A stretch of 64,000 nt of DNA from Novosphingobium clariflavum (GCF_026420865.1 NZ_JAPCWC010000006.1:62001-126000), one strand, 5' to 3'; positions 36,345 through 46,020 are shown, numbered from the stretch's first letter. Notes: generated by a model from the letters alone, not told the origin. Made by a program: numbers and translations.

Positions 36345-38059
36345 AGCCTGTCCATGTTCTCTCCTGCCTGGCCGGTGTGCTGGGGGCGGCGCTGCTGGCG
36401 CCCTCGGGCGGCGCGGCGCAGACGATCGGTTACGATGCGACCGCGGCGGGCGGTGGCGCAAGCGCCGAGGGCGATGCCGTGTCCGACAAGGCATCGCGCC
36501 GCAGCGGGAACGGCAAGAAGGGCGGGCGCCGTCTGGAAGTCACGCCCTACATCGAAGTCGACCAGGTCGTCACCGCCGAGCTTTCGCCGGGCAATGACGT
36601 GCTGACCTGGACGCAGCTTTCGGTCGGCGCCGATGCCAGCATTTCGGGGCGCAACAACGCGCTGTCGGCCTCGGTCCGCTACCAGAAGCAGATCGGCTGG
36701 GGCAAGGCGCGGGACGGGGACATCATCAGCGGCGTCGCGCGCGGCTATACCACGCTGCTGCCCGGCCTGACGCTGGAGGCGGGGGCGCTCGCCACCCAGT
36801 CGCGTGTCGGGAACGACGGTTCGGCCCTGTCCGGCGGCCTCGTGCCCGGCTCCTCGCGCACCAACATCTATTCGCTCTACGGCGGCCCTTCGTACCAAAC
36901 GCGCGCGGGCGACATCGATCTCAAGGCGAACTACCTGCTCGGCTATACCCAGGTGGAGCAGCCCAATGCCTACGTGGTCGCACCCGGCAGCGATGCCGCC
37001 GACATCTTCGACCACAGCGTGTCGCAGATGGCGAATGTCGAGGCGGGGGTGAAGCCGCATGTGGTGGCCCCGGTCGGGCTCGGCGTCGGCGGCAGCTTCT
37101 ATCAGGAAGACGTCTCCAACCTCGACCAGCGCGTGCGCGACCTGCAGGGGCGGGCCATGGTCACGGTGCCGGTCAGCCGCACCGTGCAGGTGGTCGGCGC
37201 GCTGGGGTACGAGGATGTCGAGGTGTCCAGCCGCGACGTCCAGCGCGATGCCGCCGGCAACCCGGTGATCGGCAGCAACGGCCGTTACAAGACCGACAAG
37301 AGCGCGCCGCGCGAACTGGCCTACGACGTCAGCGGCCTGCTGTGGGATGCGGCGGTGATGTGGCGGCCGAGCCCGCGCACGTCGCTTTCGGCCCATTTCG
37401 GGCGACGGTACGGCGGCACGGCCTATGGCGGCACGCTGGCCTGGGCGCCCAACGACCGCAGCAGCCTGAGCCTTGCGGTCTACAACAACCTTTCGGCCTT
37501 CGGCGGCCAGCTCAACCGGACGCTCGATTCGCTGCCGGACGATTTCACGGTGGTGACCGATCCGGTGACGGGGGACCTGCGCGGCTGCGTGTCCTCGATC
37601 GATGGCAGCAATTGCCTTTCCGGCGCGCTGGGCTCGGTGCGTTCGGCGGTGTTCCGCTCGCGCGGGTTCGCGGCGAGCTATGCCACGCGGATCGGCCGTC
37701 TCGATGCCGGGATCGGCCTCGGTTACGATCGGCGCAGCTATATTGCCCGGGAGGATTCCATCCTCGCCGCCGCCAACGGCGTGGTCGACGAGAACTGGTG
37801 GCTGAGCGCCTACCTGTCCGGCCGCCTCGGCCGCGAGGCGGGCTGGTCGACGAGTGTCTATGCCAACCTGCTGTCCAGCAACGACCCGCTGACCGGCGAC
37901 AGCATGGGCTATGGCGCCAGCCTCTCGTATTATCGGATGCTTGCGCGGCGATTGCGCGCTACTCTGGCCGTGAGCATCGACGGATCGAGCCGCGATGACG
38001 CCTTGATCGACGATTACTGGACCGCATCGGCCCTCGCCGGGCTGCGGTACAGTTTTTAA
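36341..38059 (+). CDS. Outer-membrane beta-barrel protein of the XrtA system
   Basis: 572 residues with a signal peptide (MKPVHVLSCLAGVLGAALLAPSGGAAQ). The body is a sequence of amphipathic beta strands with alternating hydrophobics and aromatic girdle residues (for example LSVGADASISGRNNALSASVRY; YATRIGRLDAGIGLGYDRR), ending in a C-terminal aromatic (LRYSF) typical of Bam-recognised barrels. Matches the TIGR03016-type protein found in exosortase A loci. May be the outer-membrane exit or a polymer-binding barrel. Start overlaps the kinase stop (ATGA). Confidence 0.88.
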   Translation: MKPVHVLSCLAGVLGAALLAPSGGAAQTIGYDATAAGGGASAEGDAVSDKASRRSGNGKKGGRRLEVTPYIEVDQVVTAELSPGNDVLTWTQLSVGADASISGRNNALSASVRYQKQIGWGKARDGDIISGVARGYTTLLPGLTLEAGALATQSRVGNDGSALSGGLVPGSSRTNIYSLYGGPSYQTRAGDIDLKANYLLGYTQVEQPNAYVVAPGSDAADIFDHSVSQMANVEAGVKPHVVAPVGLGVGGSFYQEDVSNLDQRVRDLQGRAMVTVPVSRTVQVVGALGYEDVEVSSRDVQRDAAGNPVIGSNGRYKTDKSAPRELAYDVSGLLWDAAVMWRPSPRTSLSAHFGRRYGGTAYGGTLAWAPNDRSSLSLAVYNNLSAFGGQLNRTLDSLPDDFTVVTDPVTGDLRGCVSSIDGSNCLSGALGSVRSAVFRSRGFAASYATRIGRLDAGIGLGYDRRSYIAREDSILAAANGVVDENWWLSAYLSGRLGREAGWSTSVYANLLSSNDPLTGDSMGYGASLSYYRMLARRLRATLAVSIDGSSRDDALIDDYWTASALAGLRYSF

Positions 38060-38082
38060 GAATTTCGCGGGAGAACAGCGAA

Positions 38083-39321
38083 ATGTTCGAAGACTTCTAC
38101 GGGCTCAGGGCGAGGCCTTTCCAACTCACCCCCGATCCGGCGTTCTATTTCGAGAGCGCGACGCACCGCAAGGCGCTGTCCTACCTGGGCTACGGTCTGG
38201 CGCAGGGTGAGGGCTTCGTGGTCATCACCGGCGAAGTCGGTGCGGGCAAGTCGACACTGGTCGCGCACCTGATGGCGACCATCGATCCCGCGCGCCTCAC
38301 GGCGGCGCTGGTCGTGACCAGCGCGCTCGACGGCGAGCAGATCGTCCATGTCGGCGCGCAGGCCTTCGGGCTGGCGGTCGAAGGCCATGACAAGGCCTCC
38401 GCGCTCGGCGCGATCGAGAGTTTCCTCCACGCCGAGGCGCGCGCCGGACGGCGCTGCCTGCTGATCGTCGACGAGGCGCAGAACCTCTCGGTCGCCGCGA
38501 TCGAGGAACTGCGCATGCTGTCCAACTTCCAGCTTGGCGCGCATCCGCTGCTGCAGACCCTGCTGCTGGGCCAGCCCGAGTTCCGCCAGTTGCTGCTTGA
38601 AAGCGACCAGCTCGAACAGCTGCGCCAACGCGTGATCGCGACCCATCACCTGACCGCGATGACCGCCGAGGAAGTGCGCGGCTATATCGAGCATCGCCTT
38701 GCCTGCGCCGGATGGCAAGGCAGCCCGAGCTTCGACGAGGCGGTCCACGCCCGCATCCATGCCGCCACCGGCGGCATCCCGCGCCGGATCAACCAGGTGC
38801 TGAACCGCCTGCTGCTGCTCGGCGCGGTCGAACAGCGTTCGCGGATCGAGGTGGCGATGCTGGAGGAAGTGCTGGGCGAACTGGATGACGACGGCGCGAT
38901 CGCGCTGGTCGCTCCCCAGGCCAGGGCGGCGCAACCGCTTCAGCCGGTGCCGGTCGCTACCGTAGCCGAACAGGTGGCACAGGCGCCCGCCGGCGCCGAC
39001 CCTGATGCGACGGCGGCAGCGGCGGCGGCAGCAATGATCGAGGCGGCACTGGCGCACCGCGATGCCCAGATCGACGAATTGCAGCAGGCGGTGCTGGAAG
39101 TCGCGGCGTCTGCCGAACATGCGCGCCGGGTTGCATCCGAAAGCGGCGCTTCGGCGCACGACGGGGCGCTGGCCAGCGCGCTGCAGGAGCAGCTTGTCGA
39201 TGCCCGGGCGCACATCGCCCGCCTTGAAGCGCGGATCGAGGAGCAGGAGGCCACGCTGCGCCACATGCTGACGATGCTGATCGAATGGTTCGAGGGCGGC
39301 GAGCAACGCGCCGCCGCCTGA
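38083..39321 (+). CDS. XrtA-associated ATPase (ExeA-like, AAA)
   Basis: 412 residues. Residues 1-270 are an ExeA/GspA-like AAA ATPase: N-terminal FYGLRARPFQLTPDPAFYFES, Walker A GEVGAGKST, Walker B LLIVDEAQNL, sensor TLLLGQPEF and the RRINQVLNRLLLL C-lobe. The remaining ~140 are Ala-rich and end in a coiled coil (HARRVASESGASAHDG... and RLEARIEEQEATLRHML). Such ATPases accompany export systems with a peptidoglycan-binding partner. Role here in polymer or exosortase secretion is inferred from location. Starts 23 bases after the barrel gene. Confidence 0.9.
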   Translation: MFEDFYGLRARPFQLTPDPAFYFESATHRKALSYLGYGLAQGEGFVVITGEVGAGKSTLVAHLMATIDPARLTAALVVTSALDGEQIVHVGAQAFGLAVEGHDKASALGAIESFLHAEARAGRRCLLIVDEAQNLSVAAIEELRMLSNFQLGAHPLLQTLLLGQPEFRQLLLESDQLEQLRQRVIATHHLTAMTAEEVRGYIEHRLACAGWQGSPSFDEAVHARIHAATGGIPRRINQVLNRLLLLGAVEQRSRIEVAMLEEVLGELDDDGAIALVAPQARAAQPLQPVPVATVAEQVAQAPAGADPDATAAAAAAAMIEAALAHRDAQIDELQQAVLEVAASAEHARRVASESGASAHDGALASALQEQLVDARAHIARLEARIEEQEATLRHMLTMLIEWFEGGEQRAAA

Positions 39322-39356
39322 CGGCACCCGAGAACAGAGCACACGGAGTGCGAGAC

Positions 39357-40271
39357 ATGACGGACACGCGGCCGGTCGAGGCGCGCACGGTCAGTGCGCT
39401 TACGGTCGATGCGCTTACGGTCAATGCGCTTACGGTCGATGTCGAGGACTGGTTTCAGGTCGGTGCCTTCGAGACCGTGATCGACCGCGCGGACTGGCCT
39501 TCGCTGCCCTGCCGCGTCGAGCGTAACTGCGAGGAGATTCTCGCGCTCTTTGCCGAGGCGGGCGTCGTCGGCACGTTCTTCACGCTGGGCTGGATCGCCG
39601 AGCGCCATCCGGCGGTCGTGCGGCGCATCGTCGAGGCCGGGCACGAGATCGCCAGCCATGGCTGGGATCATGAGCGCGTGTTCCGCATGGACGCGCGCCG
39701 CTTCGGGGAAGACCTGTCGCGCGCGCGGCGCACCATCGAGGATGCGGCGGGCGCGGCGGTCACCGGTTACCGCGCGCCGAGCTTTTCCATCGACGCGCGC
39801 ACGCCCTGGGCTTTCGATGTGCTGGCCGAGCAGGGCTACCGCTATTCCTCCAGCGTCGCGCCGGTCGTCCACGATCATTACGGCTGGCGCGAGGCGCCGC
39901 GCTTTGCGTTCCATCCGCTCCCCGGCCGCGACTTCGTCGAAATCCCGGTGACCACGGCGCTGTTCGCCGGGCGCCGACTGGCGGCGGGCGGCGGCGGTTT
40001 CTTCCGGGTGCTGCCTTACGGTTTTTCGCGCTGGGCGATCCGGCAGGTGAACGGCGAGGGGCGCCCGGCGATCTTCTATTTTCACCCCTGGGAAATTGAT
40101 CCCGGCCAGCCGCGCGTGGACCAGGCGCCGCTGCGCTCGCGGCTGCGCCACTATACCAATCTCGGCGTGATGGCCGACAAGCTGCGGCGGCTGGTGGGGG
40201 AATTCCGCTGGGGCCGGATGGACGAACTGGCCGCGCGTGAAGCCCTGCGGGCGACGGCGCTGGCCGCATGA
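39357..40271 (+). CDS. XrtA-system polysaccharide deacetylase
   Basis: 304 residues from ATG 39357. NodB-type metal-dependent deacetylase: LTVDVEDWFQVGAF (catalytic Asp), the GTFFTLGWIAERHP motif, EIASHGWDHERVF (His-x4-His-like metal ligands) and RAPSFSID. The C-terminal ~60 residues are the DUF3473-type tail (HPWEIDPGQPR...) specific to exosortase A loci. Removes acetyl groups from the polymer, presumably in the periplasm, although no signal peptide is visible. The N-terminus carries a 15-base repeat encoding (x)ALTV three times, immediately before the catalytic DVED. Confidence 0.9.
   Translation: MTDTRPVEARTVSALTVDALTVNALTVDVEDWFQVGAFETVIDRADWPSLPCRVERNCEEILALFAEAGVVGTFFTLGWIAERHPAVVRRIVEAGHEIASHGWDHERVFRMDARRFGEDLSRARRTIEDAAGAAVTGYRAPSFSIDARTPWAFDVLAEQGYRYSSSVAPVVHDHYGWREAPRFAFHPLPGRDFVEIPVTTALFAGRRLAAGGGGFFRVLPYGFSRWAIRQVNGEGRPAIFYFHPWEIDPGQPRVDQAPLRSRLRHYTNLGVMADKLRRLVGEFRWGRMDELAAREALRATALAA
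39387..39441 (+). repeat. 15-bp tandem repeat inside the deacetylase gene
   Basis: ACGGTC(A/G)(A/G)TGCGCTT repeated three times (39387-39401, 39402-39416, 39417-39431), with a fourth partial unit, ACGGTCGATG, joining the catalytic motif. Encodes SALTV-DALTV-NALTV-DVEDW. In-frame expansion or contraction changes only the linker before the active site. Confidence 0.85.
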
Positions 40272-41341
40272 ACGCGCCCTTCGTGCTGCCAGGCAGCATG
40301 CGCCTGCTCGATCTGGACGATCCCGGCGAACTGGCGCGGATCGAGGGCTTTCTCGCCCGGCACCATGGCGCGTCTGCGTTTCACCGGCCCTGCTGGTTCG
40401 TCTCGGTGGCCCGCGCCACCGGCAATCGCGCGCTGGCTCTGGTGCAGCAACGCGGGGACGAGATCGTTGCTTTCCTGCCGCTCGATGCCATCCATTCGCC
40501 GGTCTTCGGACGCCTGCTCGCCTCCAGCGGCTTTGCCGTGGGCGGCGGCCTGCTGACCACGCCGGACGCCGACGAGGGGGCCGTCTTCGCGGCGCTGGAG
40601 GAACTGGCGCTGCGCCTCTCGTGCCCGTCGATCGAACTGCGCGGCGGCGTGCTGCCCGAAGCCCGCGGCGGATGGTCGCTCAAGCGCGAAAGCCACTGCA
40701 ACTTCGCGCGCGCGCTGGCGGCGGATGACGAGGCCGAATTGCTCGCCATTCCCCGCAAGCAGCGGGCGGAAGTGCGCAAGGGCCTGGCGGGCGATCTGCA
40801 GGTCGAGACCGGCTGCGGCGAGCGGGACCGGGCGGCGCACTATGCTGTCTTCGCTGAAAGCTATCGCAATCTCGGCACTCCGGTATTCCCGCGGGCGCTG
40901 CTTGATTCTGTGATCGACGGTTTTGGAGACGATGCCGACATTCTCACCGTGCGCCATGGCGGCGAACCGGTGGCCAGCGTCATCACGCTCTATCATCGCG
41001 GCGCTGCAATGCCCTACTGGGGCGGGGGCACCCATGCCGCACGGGGGCTGCGCGCCAACGACCGCATGTATTTCGAACTCATGCGCCACGCCCGCGGGCG
41101 CGGCTGCAGTCATTTCGATTTCGGCCGCTCGAAAACCGGCAGCGGGGCCTATCATTTCAAGCGCAACTGGGGCTTCGAACCCGAGCCGTTGAGCTACGCC
41201 ACCTGGACCGCCCCCGGGGCGAGGACGCGTGATGCCGATCCGACCAGTGCCGGGCTCTCGTTGCAGATCAAGGTCTGGCAAAAATTGCCGCTCGCGGTGG
41301 CCAATCGGTTAGGGCCGCTGATCGCCCGCGGGATCGGATGA
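40268..41341 (+). CDS. FemAB-like acyl/aminoacyl transferase, XrtA-associated
   Basis: 357 residues of the XrtA-linked FemAB family (TIGR03019-like). Tandem GNAT folds: FLPLDAIHSPVFGRLL in the first and GEPVASVITLYHRGAAMPYWGGGTHAARGLRANDRMYF in the second, then HFDFGRSKTGSGAYHFKRNWGFEPEPL near the C-terminus, conserved in the family. Probably adds an acyl or aminoacyl group to the polymer or lipid carrier. Overlaps the deacetylase and the following glycosyltransferase by ATGA-type junctions, so the three are tightly coupled. Confidence 0.9.
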   Translation: MNAPFVLPGSMRLLDLDDPGELARIEGFLARHHGASAFHRPCWFVSVARATGNRALALVQQRGDEIVAFLPLDAIHSPVFGRLLASSGFAVGGGLLTTPDADEGAVFAALEELALRLSCPSIELRGGVLPEARGGWSLKRESHCNFARALAADDEAELLAIPRKQRAEVRKGLAGDLQVETGCGERDRAAHYAVFAESYRNLGTPVFPRALLDSVIDGFGDDADILTVRHGGEPVASVITLYHRGAAMPYWGGGTHAARGLRANDRMYFELMRHARGRGCSHFDFGRSKTGSGAYHFKRNWGFEPEPLSYATWTAPGARTRDADPTSAGLSLQIKVWQKLPLAVANRLGPLIARGIG

Positions 41342-42564
41342 TGGAAATCCTGTTCCTCGCTCACCGTATCCCGTTTCCGCCCGATCGCGGCGACAAGATT
41401 CGCTCCCATCACGTGCTTAGGTGCCTTTCAGCCATGGCTCAGGTGCATCTAGGTTGCTTTGCGGATGACCCCGAAGACCGCGCCTGCGAAGGCGATCTGG
41501 CGGCCATGGCGACCAGCCACCTGTTGCTCGAACGCCGCAAATCCCTGCCGGTCGCGGGGCTTGAGGCGTTGGCCGGCGGGCTGCCGATCAGCGTCACCGC
41601 GTTTCGCGACCATCGCATGACGCGCTGGGTGGAAAAGACCCTCCGCGAGCGTCCGATCACTGCTATCTATCTGTTTTCCGGGCAGATGGGGCAATATGTG
41701 CCCGATGATTTTTCCGGCCGGGTGATCGCCGATCTGGTCGATGTCGATTCGGCCAAGTTCGAGGCCTATGGCGCCGCGGGACGGGGTTTCCGGGCCTGGA
41801 TGGAGCGGCGTGAAGGCCGCCTGCTGCGTGCCGAGGAAAGCCGGATCGCCCGTCGTTCCCACACCACGCTACTGGTCAGCGAAGCCGAGGCGGCGCTGTT
41901 CCGCCAGCGCCTCGATGATCTGCAATGCGCGGTCGCTGCACTGGGCAACGGGATCGACAGCGCGTTCTACGATCCCGCCGTGGTCATACCGGAGCCGGAG
42001 ATGGCGGGCTGGCCCGCACCGCGCCTCGTGTTTACCGGACAGATGGACTACGCGCCCAATATCGCCGCCGCAGAGCGGGCGATCGGGCGGATCATGCCAT
42101 TGGTTCGGAAACGTTTTCCCGGTGCGAGCTTTCATGTGGTCGGCCGCAATCCCCCGGCGTCGCTGACCCGGCATGACGGACGGGACGGCATCCGCATCTG
42201 GGGGCGTGTCGCTGACGTGCGGCCTTTCCTGGCCGCCGCCGACATGGCGCTGGTGCCGCTCGAAATCGCGCGCGGCGTGCAGAACAAGGTGCTCGAGGCG
42301 ATGAGCATGGGCTTGCCGGTAGTGCTGTCGCCGGGGGCCGCCACGGGTATCGCGGCGCAGGATGGCCGCGAATTTCTGGTTGGAACCGACGATGCTGCCC
42401 TTGCGGAAGCGATCTGCGCGCTGGCCGCTGCGCCGTCGCGGGCACGCAGCATTGGTCTTGCGGCGCGAGGGTGGATCGACGCCCACGCCGGCTGGCCCGC
42501 CGCGCTTGCAGGGCTTCCCGCGCTACTGGGCTTGAGCAAGCCGGGCATCAGCGATGCCGCCTGA
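41338..42564 (+). CDS. XrtA-system glycosyltransferase (TIGR03087-like)
   Basis: 408 residues, GT-B fold, family 4-like. It begins ILFLAHRIPFPPDRGDKIRSHH, the signature opening of the exosortase A-associated sugar transferase family. The second domain has PRLVFTGQMDYAPNIAAAE and the nucleotide-sugar binding PLEIARGVQNKVLEAMSMGLPVV. Adds one sugar to the lipid-linked repeat unit at the cytosolic face. Two adjacent ATGs (41338, 41341) both fit. No initiating undecaprenyl-phosphate sugar transferase is in the window, so polymer initiation must be encoded elsewhere. Confidence 0.9.
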   Translation: MMEILFLAHRIPFPPDRGDKIRSHHVLRCLSAMAQVHLGCFADDPEDRACEGDLAAMATSHLLLERRKSLPVAGLEALAGGLPISVTAFRDHRMTRWVEKTLRERPITAIYLFSGQMGQYVPDDFSGRVIADLVDVDSAKFEAYGAAGRGFRAWMERREGRLLRAEESRIARRSHTTLLVSEAEAALFRQRLDDLQCAVAALGNGIDSAFYDPAVVIPEPEMAGWPAPRLVFTGQMDYAPNIAAAERAIGRIMPLVRKRFPGASFHVVGRNPPASLTRHDGRDGIRIWGRVADVRPFLAAADMALVPLEIARGVQNKVLEAMSMGLPVVLSPGAATGIAAQDGREFLVGTDDAALAEAICALAAAPSRARSIGLAARGWIDAHAGWPAALAGLPALLGLSKPGISDAA

Positions 42565-44113
42565 GTCGATGCCGCTCGAAAATCGTTCCTTCCTGCAGGC
42601 AATACCCGCCCCATGGCGCAAGGCGCTCCTGCGGTTGGCCGCGTCATGGCTGGCGCTGCTGGCGGTCTTTCACGCCGATTGGACCGCGATGGCCCGTCAG
42701 TGGTGGGAGATATCGACCTACAATCATGTTCTGCTGATCCTGCCGATCATTGGCTGGCTGGTCTGGCAGCGGCGCGGCGAACTCGCGCTGTTGACGCCTT
42801 CGTGCTGGTGGCCGGGCCTGCTTTTCGTGGCAGGAGCTGCCTTCGTGTGGCTGCTGGGCGGCATTTCGGGGCTCGACCTGGCGCGGCAGGCGGGGGCGGT
42901 AGCGCTCTTGGGGGCGGTCGTTCCCCTGCTGCTGGGGCCGCAAGTGATGGCGGGGCTGCTGTTTCCACTCTGTTACATGGCGCTCCTCGTTCCTTTCGGC
43001 GAGGAACTTGTCGAAGTGCTGCAAACGGTGACAGCCAAGATCACCGTTGCACTGACCCATTTTTCGGGCGTTCCGGCCCAGATCGACGGAGTTTTCATCG
43101 ATACTCCGGCAGGCCTGTTCGAAGTGGCCGAGGCCTGCTCGGGCGTTAAGTTCCTGATCGCGATGTTTGCTTTTGGGGCGCTGGCCGCGAATGTGTGCTT
43201 CGTTCGCTGGCGCCGGCGTCTGGTGTTCATGGCCGCCTGTATTGTCGTGCCGATCCTTGCCAACGGCGCGCGGGCATGGGGAACGATCTATGCCGCGCAG
43301 TTCGTTGGCGTCCAGAAAGCCGCGGGTTTTGACCATATCGTCTATGGCTGGATATTCTTCGCGCTGGTGCTTGCTGCGGTGATCGCCGGAGGCTGGCGTT
43401 TCTTCGATCGGCCGCTCGACGTGCCGATGATCGATGCCGCGCGCATCGCGGCAAGTCCGTTCCTGTCCCGCATGGCGACCGCGACGATCGCCGCGACAGG
43501 CGCTTTGCTTGGTCTGGCTGCTCTGATCGGTGCGGTCCTGTGGTGGGCGGTAACGGCAGAGCGGTTGGCGGCGCCACTGCCTGCGGCCATAGACCTGCCT
43601 GAAGTTCCCGGATGGCACCGGGTCGATTATGCCCCGACGATCTGGTGGGAGCCGCGTGCGGGCGGCGCGGGCCACCGCCTGTTGGGACGCTATGCCGATG
43701 AGAGCGGGCATGCCGTGGACGTCTTCTATGCGCTTTATGCCGGGCAGGGCGAGGGGCGGGAGGCTGGCGGTTTCGGGGAGGGGGCGCTCATGCCATCCAG
43801 TCCCTGGGCCTGGCAGGGCAAAGGGCCGGACTTCGCGGATGCGCGCAGCGAGCGCCTGCTGGGACATGGCGAGGTCGAGCGACTGGCGGTGACGTGGTAT
43901 CGCACCGGCCCGGTGACGACCGGGAGCAACTCGCGCCTTAAGCTGGCGGTAATCGCCGACCATCTCCTGCTGCGGGCGCGTCCGACTGCCATGCTCATCG
44001 TTTCCGCAGAAGAAGGCCATCATGGTCCTCGTGCTGCGGACGCGATTGGCCGGTTCCTTGCCGCGACGGGTTCCCCGGGGCGCTGGATGGACCGCACTGC
44101 CAAGCTCCGCTAG
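42554..44113 (+). CDS. xrtA: Exosortase A with C-terminal EpsI domain
   Basis: 519 residues. N-terminal two thirds: eight or so membrane helices holding the exosortase active site, with Cys195 in EACSGVKFLIAM, Arg240 in ANGARAWGTIY and His261 in FDHIVYGWIFF. The C-terminal ~180 residues are a periplasmic EpsI/DUF3485 domain (LPEVPGWHRVDY...WYRTG). Exosortase A cleaves PEP-CTERM proteins and hands them to the envelope. It overlaps the glycosyltransferase by 11 bases and is followed by the amidotransferase 11 bases on. No PEP-CTERM motif protein was found in the window. Confidence 0.95.
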   Translation: MPPESMPLENRSFLQAIPAPWRKALLRLAASWLALLAVFHADWTAMARQWWEISTYNHVLLILPIIGWLVWQRRGELALLTPSCWWPGLLFVAGAAFVWLLGGISGLDLARQAGAVALLGAVVPLLLGPQVMAGLLFPLCYMALLVPFGEELVEVLQTVTAKITVALTHFSGVPAQIDGVFIDTPAGLFEVAEACSGVKFLIAMFAFGALAANVCFVRWRRRLVFMAACIVVPILANGARAWGTIYAAQFVGVQKAAGFDHIVYGWIFFALVLAAVIAGGWRFFDRPLDVPMIDAARIAASPFLSRMATATIAATGALLGLAALIGAVLWWAVTAERLAAPLPAAIDLPEVPGWHRVDYAPTIWWEPRAGGAGHRLLGRYADESGHAVDVFYALYAGQGEGREAGGFGEGALMPSSPWAWQGKGPDFADARSERLLGHGEVERLAVTWYRTGPVTTGSNSRLKLAVIADHLLLRARPTAMLIVSAEEGHHGPRAADAIGRFLAATGSPGRWMDRTAKLR

Positions 44114-44124
44114 GCACAGCGCTT

Positions 44125-46020
44125 ATGTGCGGAATAGCCGGTATCTACCATCTCGAAACGCCCAAGCCGGTCGATCCGGCGCGGGTCGAGGCCCTGTGTG
44201 ACGCGATAGCCCATCGCGGGCCGGACGGGCAGGGGGTATGGACCGCACCCGGCGTGGCGCTTGGCCATCGCCGGCTGTCGATCATCGACCTTGAAGGATC
44301 TCCCCAGCCGATGGCCTCGCTCGACGGCAGGGCGATGCTGACATTCAACGGCGAGATCTACAATTTCCGGGAATTGCGCCGCGAATTGGCAGGCTATGGG
44401 GCGCGCTTCCGTACCGAAGGGGATAGCGAGGTCATTCTCGCGGCGTGGCAGCGCTGGGGCCCCGAGTGCGTCACACGCCTCCACGGCATGTTCGCCTTCG
44501 CCATTTATGATCTGGACGCTCGCACGCTGTTCCTGGCGCGCGACCGGCTGGGTGTGAAGCCGCTCCATTATGCATCGCTGAGCGATGGGAGCCTGGTCTT
44601 CGGTTCGGAACTGAAGTCCTTGCTGGCGCATCCGCTGCTGCGGCGCGAGGTCGATCCGCTGGCGGTCGAGGACTACCTTGCCTGGGGCCACGTGCCCGAC
44701 ACGCGCGCGATCCTCAAGGGCGTCTCCAAGTTGCCGGCCGGGCACTCGCTGTTGCTGCGCCATGGTGCCCCGGTGCCGAAGCCCGTGCAGTGGTGGGACG
44801 TTTCGTTTGCCGAGCGCCGCAAGGGCAGCGTCGCCGACCTGGAAGCCGAATTGCTCTACCTGATGCGCGAGGCCGTCACGTCGCGCATGGTGGCCGATGT
44901 ACCGCTGGGCGCGTTCCTTTCGGGCGGGGTGGACAGTTCCAGCGTGGTGGCGCTGATGGCGGAAGTCAGCGCCCGTCCGGTGAGAACCTGCTCGATCGGT
45001 TTTGATGTCGCGGCGCTGGACGAGAGTTCCTATGCCGAAGACGTGGCCCGCAGGTTTGCCACCGATCATGTGTCGCGGCGGGTCTCGCCGGATGATTTCA
45101 CGGCGATCGACCGTCTTGCCGCGATGTTCGACGAACCTTTCGCCGACGCATCAGCCTTGCCGACCTGGCGGGTCTGCCAGCTTGCACGCGAATCGGTGAC
45201 CGTTGCCCTCTCGGGAGACGGGGCAGACGAGGCTTTTGCCGGTTACCGCAGGCACGTGTTCCAGCACAGCGAGGATCGGGTGCGGGCGCTGCTTCCACAG
45301 GGCCTGCGCGGTCCCGTGTTCGGCGCGCTCGGACGGGCTTGGCCGAAGGCGGATTGGGCACCGCGGCCACTGCGGGCCAAGGCTACGCTTCTCTCGCTCG
45401 CTGCTGACAGCGCTACCGGATACGCGCGCGCCATCGGTGTCACGCCGCCGGAACTGCGCGAAACGCTCTATTCCGAGACGTTTCATCGTCTGCGGGGCGA
45501 CTATCGTGCCGAGGACGGGGTGACGCAACTCATGCGAGAAGCACCTGCGCGGTCCGGGCTGGACCGCGCGCAGTATGCGGATCTCAAGCACTGGTTGCCC
45601 GGCGATATCCTGACCAAGGTCGACCGTACGAGCATGGCAGTCGGGTTGGAAGCGCGCGAGCCGTTGCTGGACCACCGCCTCATCGAATTTGCCGCGAGCC
45701 TGCCCGAAGCGATGCGCGTACAAGGGGGGCAGGGCAAGTGGCTGATGAAGCGGACGATGCGCCGCGTGCTTCCCGATCCTATTCTTTATCGTCCCAAACA
45801 GGGGTTCGTAACGCCGATCGCGCAATGGCTACGCGGACCTTTGGCGGGAGCGGCCCGCGATATTGCCACCAGTGCGACACTCACCCGCACAGGATGGTTC
45901 GATTCTCGGCGTATTTCTGAACTTACAGAAGCGCATATCGGTGGAGTTTCGGACCATTCGAGACTGCTGTGGCAACTTCTGATGCTGGATAAGTCCCTGG
46001 CAGGTTTGGGAATCGCCTAG
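44125..46020 (+). CDS. XrtA-system amidotransferase (asparagine synthetase-like)
   Basis: 631 residues. The N-terminal nucleophile hydrolase starts MCGIAGIYH, with Cys2 as the glutaminase nucleophile, then RGPDGQGVW and TFNGEIYNFRELR. The synthetase domain has the PP-loop LSGGVDSSSVVAL and the SGDGADEAFAGYRRHVF stretch. Exosortase A loci carry this AsnB-like subfamily, which may amidate a sugar or amino acid of the polymer rather than make asparagine. The TAG stop (46018-46020) overlaps the left end of a 32-bp inverted repeat. Confidence 0.92.
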   Translation: MCGIAGIYHLETPKPVDPARVEALCDAIAHRGPDGQGVWTAPGVALGHRRLSIIDLEGSPQPMASLDGRAMLTFNGEIYNFRELRRELAGYGARFRTEGDSEVILAAWQRWGPECVTRLHGMFAFAIYDLDARTLFLARDRLGVKPLHYASLSDGSLVFGSELKSLLAHPLLRREVDPLAVEDYLAWGHVPDTRAILKGVSKLPAGHSLLLRHGAPVPKPVQWWDVSFAERRKGSVADLEAELLYLMREAVTSRMVADVPLGAFLSGGVDSSSVVALMAEVSARPVRTCSIGFDVAALDESSYAEDVARRFATDHVSRRVSPDDFTAIDRLAAMFDEPFADASALPTWRVCQLARESVTVALSGDGADEAFAGYRRHVFQHSEDRVRALLPQGLRGPVFGALGRAWPKADWAPRPLRAKATLLSLAADSATGYARAIGVTPPELRETLYSETFHRLRGDYRAEDGVTQLMREAPARSGLDRAQYADLKHWLPGDILTKVDRTSMAVGLEAREPLLDHRLIEFAASLPEAMRVQGGQGKWLMKRTMRRVLPDPILYRPKQGFVTPIAQWLRGPLAGAARDIATSATLTRTGWFDSRRISELTEAHIGGVSDHSRLLWQLLMLDKSLAGLGIA

